The notes under the pieces: generated by a model
What the model was told of the DNA's origin: nothing
The model's database searches: none
The model's input: the letters and a program-made list of their open reading frames with translations, nothing else
DNA from: [Zimmermannella] alba NBRC 15616
GTDB lineage: Bacteria > Actinomycetota > Actinomycetes > Actinomycetales > Microbacteriaceae
DNA: 64,000 nucleotides
Direction: 5' to 3'
Assembly (NCBI RefSeq): GCF_001570905.1
Contig: NZ_BCSO01000008.1
Location: 1 to 64,000, forward strand
Made by a program: the position numbers and the translations under genes
Shown here: positions 1-9,656 of the stretch, one piece after another
Layout: each line of letters opens with the position of its first letter
How positions within the stretch are numbered: position 1 is the stretch's first letter

Positions 1-96
1 GAAATTCTCATCACCTGAACCCCGGGCAGTGACCTGCTCGTGGGGCGGAGATGCTCGATGTTGCTGCTGGCGTTTCCGCGCTGCGGCAACTCGATT

Positions 97-126
97 AGCT
101 TATCTCCGTCCGATTCTTTCTGTCAA
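97..126 (-). promoter_or_regulatory. Downstream promoter (P2) of the leftward operon
   Basis: On the minus strand a perfect -35 TTGACA (121-126) is followed 18 bases later by TAAGCT (97-102). It lies about 75 bases downstream of P1, forming a tandem pair. The same -10, TAAGCT, with an 18-base spacer occurs in the ramB promoter. Confidence 0.6.
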
Positions 127-176
127 ATCGGCGTGTCGCGTTGCGATTTCCGATTGCTGGAATCGAGGTGATCGAG

Positions 177-205
177 ATCGTACTCGTTTCGCTTCTGGAG
201 TGCAA
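177..205 (-). promoter_or_regulatory. Upstream promoter (P1) of the leftward operon
   Basis: On the minus strand TTGCAC (200-205) and TACGAT (177-182) are separated by 17 bases. Both hexamers are close to the housekeeping sigma consensus. The site fires leftward, away from tyrS. Confidence 0.55.
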
Positions 206-367
206 ATGCGTTCCGAAGAAGCTGTTTGGAGTTGATCTCACCTCTCCGTGAGGCCCGAGCGCTTGGCGCTTCGTTTCTCTCGGCGAGGAGTTATGACTTT
301 AGGGCCGAATGCCCAGCTTCTCCAAATCGCCCCAATCTCGGGCGTGTCGCGCCTGTTGTGGACGATG

Positions 368-407
368 CAGTTGGGCCCGGTCTCCACAGGGAAACCGGGC
401 CCAACTG
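368..407 (-). terminator. Terminator after tyrS
   Basis: A perfect 14-bp inverted repeat (arms 368-381 and 394-407) with a 12-base loop lies just beyond the tyrS stop. It is very GC-rich and has no clear T-run, as is common in actinobacteria. Confidence 0.75.
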
Positions 408-423
408 CTCGTGTGATGGAGAG

Positions 424-1743
424 CTACTCCCCCGCGGTTGCCGCGAAGACTGCAGCGAGGGTCTTCTTGCCGCGACGAAGAATCGCAATGTCGCCGGCGA
501 GCAGGTCGCCCTGCTCAAGCGCGCGATCATCGTCGAGCTTCACATTGTTGATCGTGACACCACCCTGCGAGATGGCGCGACGGGCTTCACCGAGGCTCTT
601 CACCAGCTCGGTGTCAACAAGCAGCTGCGCGATTGAGGTGCCGAGCGCGGCATCCGTGTGCGGCAGCTCCTTGCCTGCAGCGGCAAGAGTTTCAGCGTCG
701 ATCTCGGTGAGTTCGCCCTGTCCGAAAAGGGCCTGAGATGCTGCGATCGCCTGGGCTGCAGCAGCCTCGCCGTGGACAAGCGCCGTCACCTGCTTCGCAA
801 GCTCACGCTGCGCCGCGCGGCGGAACGGCTCCTCTTCGACGAGACGTGCGAACTCTTCAATCTCTGCCTTCGTGAGGAAGGTGAAGATCTTAAGCCGCTC
901 AATCACATCGCGGTCGTCGGTGTTGAGCCAGAACTGGTAGAAGGCGTACGGCGAGGTGAGCTCGGCATCAATCCAGATGGCGTTGCCCTCGGACTTACCA
1001 AACTTCGTACCGTCGGAGTTCGTGATGAGCGGAGTACCCATCGCGTGAAGCTGCTTGCCTTCAATGCGCCGAACAAGGTCGACACCACCCGTGAGGTTGC
1101 CCCACTGGTCGCTGCCACCGGTCTGAAGGACGCAGTTGTAACGGCGGTGGAGCTCGAGGTAGTCGAGCGACTGCAGAATTTGGTAGCTGAACTCGGTGTA
1201 CGAGATACCGGCCTCGGAGTTGAGGCGCGCAGCGACGGCATCCTTCTTGAGCATCGTGCCGACACGGAAGTGCTTACCGAGTTCACGAAGGAAGTCGATC
1301 GCGGTGATCTCGGCCGTCCAGTCGAGGTTGTTCACCATGCGAGCGGCAGACGGACCCTCGAAGTCGAGGTAGCGCTCAATCTGGCCCCGCAGACGCTCGA
1401 CCCACTCGGCGACGGTGTCACGCGAGTTGAGGGTGCGCTCCGCGGTAGGACGCGGGTCACCAATGAGACCGGTGGATCCGCCGACAAGACCAAGCGGCTT
1501 GTGGCCGGCCAGCTGCAGGCGACGAAGCAGCAGCAGCTGGACGAGGTGTCCGAGGTGCAGCGACGGCGCCGTCGGGTCGAAGCCGCAATAGTAGGTGATC
1601 GGCTCGCCTCCGAGCAGAGCGCGCAGTTCCTCACGGTCAGTGGACACGTGCACATAACCACGCCACTCGAGCTCGTCAAGAACGTTTTCGAACGATGCGT
1701 CGTTCGCCTGGCTTGCGAGATTGAGTTCGGTCACGCCCTCCAC
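424..1743 (-). CDS. tyrS: Tyrosyl-tRNA synthetase
   Basis: Charges tRNA-Tyr with tyrosine in the cytosol; class I aminoacyl-tRNA synthetase. The 439-residue length is normal for the bacterial TyrRS family. The HIGH-type motif HLGH is at residues 63-66 and the KMSKS-type loop reads KFGKS at about 247-251. The C-terminal 75 residues form an S4-like RNA-binding domain. The longest frame begins at a GTG (1743); a second GTG three codons on has GGAGG too close in front, so the exact start is uncertain. It follows argH at a distance of 95 bases that contains a terminator, so it probably has its own promoter. Confidence 0.97.
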   Translation of the reverse strand: MEGVTELNLASQANDASFENVLDELEWRGYVHVSTDREELRALLGGEPITYYCGFDPTAPSLHLGHLVQLLLLRRLQLAGHKPLGLVGGSTGLIGDPRPTAERTLNSRDTVAEWVERLRGQIERYLDFEGPSAARMVNNLDWTAEITAIDFLRELGKHFRVGTMLKKDAVAARLNSEAGISYTEFSYQILQSLDYLELHRRYNCVLQTGGSDQWGNLTGGVDLVRRIEGKQLHAMGTPLITNSDGTKFGKSEGNAIWIDAELTSPYAFYQFWLNTDDRDVIERLKIFTFLTKAEIEEFARLVEEEPFRRAAQRELAKQVTALVHGEAAAAQAIAASQALFGQGELTEIDAETLAAAGKELPHTDAALGTSIAQLLVDTELVKSLGEARRAISQGGVTINNVKLDDDRALEQGDLLAGDIAILRRGKKTLAAVFAATAGE

Positions 1744-1789
1744 CGTACCAAGCCCGCGCGCACACCCTGTTCACCGCGCCAACAACGAT

Positions 1790-1823
1790 GTTGGGGCCGT
1801 GCACCGAAGTGCACGACCCCAAC
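1790..1823 (-). terminator. Terminator after argH
   Basis: A 15-bp inverted repeat (1790-1804 and 1809-1823) with one G-U pair and a CGAA-type tetraloop lies 16 bases past the argH stop. It separates the argGH transcript from tyrS. Confidence 0.75.
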
Positions 1824-1838
1824 GAGGTGTTCCTTGGA

Positions 1839-4468
<2,630 letters not shown>

Positions 4469-4500
4469 CCTGAGCTCCTAACTCGTCGAAAATTTCAGCT

Positions 4501-4530
4501 ACCCTACATGAAAATTGACGAATTGCTCAA
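4501..4530 (-). promoter_or_regulatory. Promoter of argGH
   Basis: On the minus strand TTGAGC (4525-4530) and TAGGGT (4501-4506) are 18 bases apart. The site begins one base after the lipA stop and lies about 35 bases ahead of the argG start. AT-rich sequence around it could hold an operator, but no clear ARG box was found. Confidence 0.5.
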
Positions 4531-4531
4531 C

Positions 4532-5611
4532 TTATGCTCTGTCAGAGGCCCTTTGTGCAGCTGCTGAAGGCGTCAATTTCACTCCTGTGCTAGCAGGTAG
4601 TAAACCCCTGGTCGCCACCAGCGCACGCGCCTCTTGACGCGCCGAACCGACCATTTCGAGACCCTGCAAATGTTCTGGGAGTGGGCGCCCGAGCTTCTGC
4701 ATAGCCGTCGCGTACAGGCGACCCGCGCGATACGAGGAGCGCACAAGTGGGCCGGACATGACGCCGAGGAACCCGATCTCCTCGGCAGCCTCAGCAAAGT
4801 CGAGGAACTCCTCCGGGGTCACCCACCGGTCGACAGGCAGGTGGCGCGGCGAGGGGCGCAGGTACTGCGTGATCGTGAGCAGCTGACATCCTGCTTCGTG
4901 CAGCGCTTCCATCGCCTCGAAGACTTCGTCGTCCCGCTCCCCCATACCGAGAATGAGGTTCGACTTTGTGATGAGTCCACAATCGTGGCCGAAGCGGATG
5001 ACGTCGAGGGACCGCTCGAAGGTGAAGGCAGGGCGGATGCGGCGGAACACTCGCGGCACCGTCTCGACGTTGTGCGCGAACACCTCGGGGGCCGCATCCA
5101 CGATCCGCTGCAGGTGCTCGGGCTTGCCGGAGAAGTCCGGGATGAGGAGCTCGACGCCGGTGTTGGGGTTCATTGCGTGGATCGCGCGCACCGTTTCGGC
5201 GTAGAGCCACGAGCCTTCATCCTCGAGGTCATCTCGAGCGACGCCGGTGACCGTCGCGTAGCGGAGGCCCATCTGGCGCACCGAGTCGGCAACGCGGCGA
5301 GGCTCAGTCACGTCGAGCCGGGAGGGCTTGCCCGTGTCGATCTGGCAGAAGTCGCAGCGTCTTGTGCACTGCGATCCGCCGATGAGGAACGTTGCCTCAC
5401 GGTCTTCCCAGCACTCGAATTGGTTTGGGCAGCCTGCTTCCTGGCAGACCGTGTGCAGCTGGCGCTTCGAGACGAGCTCGCGCAGCTCTTGGAACGCGGG
5501 GCCCTGCTGCGCGGTCGTGCGAATCCAGTCAGGCTTCGTCTCGATCGGGGTCTGGCTGTTTCGCGCTTCGATGCGCAGGAGTTTGCGCCCTGACGGCGGT
5601 GACACGGTCAT
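4532..5611 (-). CDS. lipA: Lipoyl synthase
   Basis: Radical SAM enzyme that inserts two sulfurs into octanoyl groups on lipoyl domains. Both iron-sulfur motifs are complete: the auxiliary cluster CX4CX5C at about residues 56, 61 and 67, and the radical SAM cluster CX3CX2C at 82, 86 and 89. The start at 5611 was preferred over a longer frame (to 5647) because its ATG overlaps the lipB stop as ATGA, a normal translational coupling. This gives 359 residues. lipB and lipA form one unit, sitting where argD, argF and argR are expected. Confidence 0.96.
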   Translation of the reverse strand: MTVSPPSGRKLLRIEARNSQTPIETKPDWIRTTAQQGPAFQELRELVSKRQLHTVCQEAGCPNQFECWEDREATFLIGGSQCTRRCDFCQIDTGKPSRLDVTEPRRVADSVRQMGLRYATVTGVARDDLEDEGSWLYAETVRAIHAMNPNTGVELLIPDFSGKPEHLQRIVDAAPEVFAHNVETVPRVFRRIRPAFTFERSLDVIRFGHDCGLITKSNLILGMGERDDEVFEAMEALHEAGCQLLTITQYLRPSPRHLPVDRWVTPEEFLDFAEAAEEIGFLGVMSGPLVRSSYRAGRLYATAMQKLGRPLPEHLQGLEMVGSARQEARALVATRGLLPASTGVKLTPSAAAQRASDRA

Positions 5612-6348
5612 GCTGCCTTCTCCTTGTTCGGCGCCGCCACAAACCACGTGGAGACGACGTCGTCGAGTTTTCGTCCGAGCACGGGCGCGAGATCGACGGG
5701 TTCGACGCCGGCGATCCCTTCCAAGGCCATGGAGGTGACGCTCGCGTCCTTGAGCCCGCAGGGCACGATCTGCGCGAAGGGGCGCGGGTCATTGGTGCAG
5801 TTCACTGCGATGCCGTGAAGCGTGGCGCCTTGGCGGATGGCGAGCCCGAGGGCAGCAATCTTGCGGTCGGGACCTCGTTCGTCACCAGGCAGCCACACGC
5901 CGGGGCGCCCCTCGACCGTGACGGCTTGGATCCCGAACTCCGCCAGCGCGTCGATGATCGCTGTTTCCAGGTCGGTCACGAACTCGCGCACGTCTGGCTT
6001 CGGACGCAGCGCCCCCGAGAGATACACAACGAGCTGACCCGGCCCATGCCAGGTGAGTTGACCGCCGCGGTCGATTGCCACGACCGGGGTGCCGTCATAG
6101 GGACGGTCTTCCTCCTTGGCCTGACGACCGGCGGTGTAGACGCTCGGGTGCTCGAGCATGATGAGACTTGGCCCGCGTTCTCCAGCTACGACCTGTCGGT
6201 GCAGCTCATACTGCAACTCAAGCCCCGCCTCGTAGGGAACGCGCCCGTCCGCATCAATGAGCCCGTCAATGGGCGGAAGGTCGCCTCCTCGTGGAGACGC
6301 TTGCGTCGCTTCGCCAATGCGTCCCAGGCACAGCCACTCACTTGTCAT
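5608..6348 (-). CDS. lipB: Octanoyl-ACP:protein octanoyltransferase
   Basis: Moves octanoyl from acyl carrier protein to lipoate-dependent enzymes, the step before LipA. The catalytic pair of the family is visible in CGLK (Cys197, Lys200), and the RGG motif is at residues 94-96, followed by THGP-like sequence (TWHGPGQ). The 246 residues include an N-terminal stretch of about 30 residues beyond the usual start; the ATG at 6348 has a -10-like TAGTGT 7 bases upstream, so translation may be leaderless. It is coupled to lipA by a 4-base overlap. Confidence 0.94.
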   Translation of the reverse strand: MTSEWLCLGRIGEATQASPRGGDLPPIDGLIDADGRVPYEAGLELQYELHRQVVAGERGPSLIMLEHPSVYTAGRQAKEEDRPYDGTPVVAIDRGGQLTWHGPGQLVVYLSGALRPKPDVREFVTDLETAIIDALAEFGIQAVTVEGRPGVWLPGDERGPDRKIAALGLAIRQGATLHGIAVNCTNDPRPFAQIVPCGLKDASVTSMALEGIAGVEPVDLAPVLGRKLDDVVSTWFVAAPNKEKAA

Positions 6349-6355
6349 GTGAGCG

Positions 6356-6361
6356 ACACTA
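6356..6361 (-). promoter_or_regulatory. -10 element of a likely leaderless lipB mRNA
   Basis: TAGTGT on the minus strand ends 7 bases before the lipB ATG, placing the transcription start at or next to the start codon. No -35 of quality is seen. Confidence 0.35.
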
Positions 6362-6403
6362 TCTTTTTTGAACCCCGTCTACTAAATCGGTCGGTGTGCG
6401 AGG

Positions 6404-7297
6404 TTACGGCACGACCATGGTCCCGGCACCATCAGTCGTAAAGACTTCCAAGAGGACGGCGTGAGGCTCACGGCCGTCAATGATCGTGGCGCACGGCACT
6501 CCCCCATCAACCGCCTCAAGACAGGCCTCAACCTTCGGGATCATGCCGGACTCGAGGCTCGGTTGCAGCTCACGAAGCTCAGCGGCAGTGATCTCTGAAA
6601 TGAGCGATTCCGGATCCGGGTAGTTCGCGTACAGCCCGGGCACATCCGTGAACATGACAAGTTTCTTGGCGTTCAGGGCCACCGCGAGCGCCGCCGCCGC
6701 ACGGTCCGCGTTGATGTTGAGCGCCTTGCGCGGATGATCCAGGTCGGACGCGATCGAGGAAATGACAGGGATGCGTCCTGCCGCGATATCCGCGAGCACA
6801 ACACTTGGATCAACGACCTCAATCTCACCAACGCACCCAAGGTCAACCGTGTGGCCGTCAACCTCGATACTCTTTCGGCGGGCTTGGAACAGACCAGCGT
6901 CCTCACCACTGACCGCGGTTGCCTGTCGCGTGCGCTCGTTAATGGACGCCACGAGTTCACGCGCCACTTGCCCGCCGAGGACCATCCGCACGACTTCCAT
7001 CGCGTCGGGGCTGGTGACTCGGTAGCCTGCGACACATTCGCTCTCAATGCCGAGGGCATCGAGCATCCGTGAGATGTGCGGCCCGCCGCCGTGCACGATG
7101 ACAGCTTGTACGCCCGCATGTCGCAAGAACGCGATGTCGGCAGCGAAAGCCTCAAAGAGTTCGTCGTCGACCATCGCGTTCCCGCCGAACTTCACGACGA
7201 TGATGCTGTCCGCGTAGTGGGTCATCCACGGCAGCGCCTCGATGAGGGTTTCGACCTTCGCGGTCGCGGTGGGTTGTGTGATCCGGAGTTTCGACAT
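6404..7297 (-). CDS. argB: Acetylglutamate kinase
   Basis: Phosphorylates N-acetylglutamate, the second step of the acetylated arginine pathway. The amino-acid-kinase fold is plain: VKFGGNAM near residues 35-42, the HGGGP substrate loop at about 69-73, and the TDVPGLY nucleotide-binding segment. The 297-residue length is normal and the frame is intact. It follows argJ by 9 bases, within argC-argJ-argB. In most actinobacteria argD would come next, but here the cluster switches to lipB. Confidence 0.96.
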   Translation of the reverse strand: MSKLRITQPTATAKVETLIEALPWMTHYADSIIVVKFGGNAMVDDELFEAFAADIAFLRHAGVQAVIVHGGGPHISRMLDALGIESECVAGYRVTSPDAMEVVRMVLGGQVARELVASINERTRQATAVSGEDAGLFQARRKSIEVDGHTVDLGCVGEIEVVDPSVVLADIAAGRIPVISSIASDLDHPRKALNINADRAAAALAVALNAKKLVMFTDVPGLYANYPDPESLISEITAAELRELQPSLESGMIPKVEACLEAVDGGVPCATIIDGREPHAVLLEVFTTDGAGTMVVP

Positions 7298-7306
7298 GGT
7301 TCCTGG

Positions 7307-8473
7307 TTACGACGAGTAAGCGCTGTTCTCGTGCACGTACTCGTGGGTGAGATCGTTCGTGAGAATGGTGGCTCGCGCGGTACCGGCGTGAAGGCACAGC
7401 TCCACATGCACCTCGCGCGATTCGAGATTGACAAGTTCAGGGCGTTCGTGCGGGGTTCCCTGGCGGCAAACCATGACCCCGTTGAGAGAGACATCAAGCT
7501 CTGCCGGATCAAAGGTGGCCGTTGTAGTGCCCGCGGCGGCGAGCACTCGGCCCCAATGTGGGTCCTTGCCGTAAATGGCCGCTTTGAACAGCTTGGAGCG
7601 GCTGATGGCCCGGGCAACGTCCTCAGCGTCTTGCTCGGTGGCCGCGTGGGTGACGTCAATCGTGATGTCGTAGCTTGACCCTTCGGCATCCTCCTGGAGC
7701 TGTTTTGCGAGGTCTGCGCAGCACGCGGTGAGGAGCTCGCCAAATTCATCAGGGCCGGCCTCAATGCCGCTCGCACCTGAGGACAGCAGCGCGACGGTGT
7801 CGTTCGTCGACATGCATCCGTCTGAGTCCACGCGATTGAGCGTGACGCGCGTTGCAGCCCGGAGCTCACGGTCGAGGATGTCTGGCGTCAGGACCGCGTC
7901 GGTCGTGATGACGACGAGCATCGTCGCGAGACCTGGTGCGAGCATCCCTGCACCCTTTGCCATCGCTCCAATGGTCCAACCGGCAGGCGATCGTCGAACA
8001 GCTACCTTGATTCGTGAATCGGTCGTGAGGATCGCTTCGGCGGCACCGCTTGCATGAGATGCGGTATTTCCAAGCTGCTCCACCACCTTGGGAACGCCAC
8101 TGAGGACAGCGGAGCGAAACGCTTCGCCGCCAGTTCCGATAAGACCCGTTGAGCACACGAGCACGTCGGAGGACGAAACGTTCACGTGCTCGGCAACCGC
8201 CTGAGCGGTCATCCGTGTCGTCTCGAAGCCAAACGGCCCGGTGAAGCAGTTCGCGCCACCAGAATTCAGGATGACTGCCCGGGCGGTGCCGCTCGTGATG
8301 GCGCCCTTCCACCAGATGACGGGATTCGCGGGGCAGCGGCTACTCGTGAAGACGGCGGCTGCGTCTGTTCGCGGACCATCATTGACGACGAGGGCGAGGT
8401 CTCGTCGTCCACTTGATTTGACGCCAGCAGCGATGCCGGCTGCGCGAAACCCCTTGGGCGCGGTAATGCTCAT
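7307..8473 (-). CDS. argJ: Bifunctional ornithine acetyltransferase / N-acetylglutamate synthase
   Basis: Recycles the acetyl group from acetylornithine to glutamate and can also make acetylglutamate from acetyl-CoA. The precursor is cut before a conserved threonine, seen here as the T of ATML at about residue 184, preceded by KGAGM. The start at 8473 was chosen because its ATG overlaps the argC stop as ATGA; a longer frame reaches 8506. The resulting 388 residues match the family. The gene looks intact although argC upstream is interrupted, which could lower its expression through polarity. Confidence 0.95.
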   Translation of the reverse strand: MSITAPKGFRAAGIAAGVKSSGRRDLALVVNDGPRTDAAAVFTSSRCPANPVIWWKGAITSGTARAVILNSGGANCFTGPFGFETTRMTAQAVAEHVNVSSSDVLVCSTGLIGTGGEAFRSAVLSGVPKVVEQLGNTASHASGAAEAILTTDSRIKVAVRRSPAGWTIGAMAKGAGMLAPGLATMLVVITTDAVLTPDILDRELRAATRVTLNRVDSDGCMSTNDTVALLSSGASGIEAGPDEFGELLTACCADLAKQLQEDAEGSSYDITIDVTHAATEQDAEDVARAISRSKLFKAAIYGKDPHWGRVLAAAGTTTATFDPAELDVSLNGVMVCRQGTPHERPELVNLESREVHVELCLHAGTARATILTNDLTHEYVHENSAYSS

Positions 8474-9519
8474 GGTGCAACTCCGTTGATGCTGAGGCCA
8501 AGGCACTCATCGAGACCGAGTGCCAGGTTGATGTTTTGGATGGCGGCGCCGGCAGTGCCCTTGCCGAGGTTGTCGATGGCAGTGACGATCACGGCCTGGC
8601 CGGCGCGCTCGTCAAGACCCACGCCGATCGCAACTCGATTGGAACCGAGGACATCACCCGTGCGGGGCCACTCCCCTTCCGGCAGGAGGCCGACGAACGG
8701 TTCACCGTCGAGGTGACGTTCGAAGGAAGCGCGAAGCATCGCTCGAGTGACTCCCGGCTTCACCTGCGCGTGGGCAGTTGCGAGGATGCCTCGAGCCATC
8801 GGCACAAGCACCGGCGCAAAGGTGAGCTGCACGGACTGCCCCGACGCGTTGCGCAGGTTCTGTTGCACTTCGGGGTTGTGGCGATGTGAACCATCGGGGC
8901 TGTACGGCACAGCTTGGCCGATGAGTTCGGCGGCCGCATTCGTTGGCGTCGGTTTCTTTCCTGCTCCGGAGGGACCGACAGCGAGCACCGCACTCAACGA
9001 GGACGGGGCAACAAGGTGATCGGCGACCAGCGGAACAAAAGCGAAGGTCAGGGCCGTGACGTTGCAACCGGGCACCGCGATGGTGCGGGCTCCAGCGAGG
9101 CGTTCCCGCTGAGATGGGCCCTCGACGCGCGGAAGCTCCGGCATCCTGTACGTCCACGCGCCAGCCCACTCGCCGCCGTACTAGTCGTTCCAATCGTTGG
9201 CCGACTCGAGGCGGTGGTCCGCACCGCAGTCGACGAGGAGTGTGTCGTCACCCATGGCTGCGGCGAGTGCGCCGGACGCCCCGTGCGGCAGGGCGAAGAT
9301 CACGACGTCATGCCCGGCAAGGGCCTCCGGCGTCGTGTCCTGCAGCACCATGTTGCCGTACCTCGCGAGGTGTGGGTGCACGCGTCGCAGACGCTCACCG
9401 GCCTGTGAGTGCGCGGTCACGGTGCGCACTTCGAGTGCGGGATGGGCTGCCAGAAGGCGAAGCAGCTCACCACCGGCATATCCACTTGCTCCGACTGCTG
9501 CGACGGAATACCTCTCCAT
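8470..9519 (-). pseudogene. argC: N-acetyl-gamma-glutamyl-phosphate reductase, interrupted by an amber codon
   Basis: ArgC reduces acetylglutamyl phosphate in arginine synthesis. The frame would encode 349 residues of normal ArgC sequence but has a TAG at codon 113 (9181-9183). Both sides are in the same frame: GASGYAGG (NADP-binding) near residues 10-17 and DCGADHRL before the stop, then YGGEWAG, MPELP and the catalytic-Cys motif VPGCN (Cys about 152) after it. The affected position normally holds an aromatic residue (F, W or Y), so TGG to TAG is a plausible origin. A glycine of the usual YGLPEL motif is arginine here (YRMPEL). The downstream ATG lacks a ribosome site. Sequencing error is the main alternative. 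Confidence 0.85.
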
Positions 9520-9547
9520 ATGTCATGGGGTAGTGAGCTGTTTTGCG

Positions 9548-9570
9548 GGTTGCATTGTGCAAGTTGCACA
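9548..9570. promoter_or_regulatory. Candidate arginine operator upstream of argC
   Basis: Two overlapping palindromes lie 30-50 bases ahead of argC: TTGCATTGTGCAA (9550-9562) and TGTGCAAGTTGCACA (9556-9570, perfect around its centre). The half-site TTGCA resembles the TTGCAT...ATGCAA type ARG box known from actinobacteria, although the spacing is shorter. GGTTGCA at 9548-9554 recurs upstream of arcD. No argR gene is in the window, so the binding protein is unknown. Confidence 0.4.
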
Positions 9571-9608
9571 GTCACGTGGCCCACATGCATGGTTACTCTC
9601 GAATGACG

Positions 9609-9641
9609 AAGGCCGGCCACTTCGTCATGAAGTGACCGGCC
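9609..9641 (-). terminator. Terminator after pheT
   Basis: A 13-bp inverted repeat (9609-9621 and 9629-9641) with one G-U pair and a 7-base loop lies about 15 bases beyond the pheT stop, separating pheST from the arg cluster. Confidence 0.75.
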
Positions 9642-9656
9642 TGTTCGCAGACATCG

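Larger units (their letters stand above)
1..367 (-). other. Non-coding leader of an operon leaving the left edge, probably rrn
   Basis: No convincing protein gene is seen here. Read on the minus strand the stretch holds two consecutive sigma70-type promoters and about 95 bases of leader before the window ends. Two tandem promoters, each with a near-consensus -35 and -10, are the usual design of ribosomal RNA operons, and tyrS lies close to an rrn operon in several actinobacteria (recalled, not checked). The rRNA itself would lie outside the window, so the identity is an inference. Confidence 0.5.

Noticed and set aside
4469-4531. ARG box upstream of argG
   Set aside because: AT-rich half-like sites exist, but no palindrome with proper spacing could be defended.
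9181-9519. argC as two separate genes (9181-9519 and 8470-9144)
   Set aside because: Both parts are in one frame and together match a single ArgC; the second part has no ribosome site. An interrupted gene is simpler.
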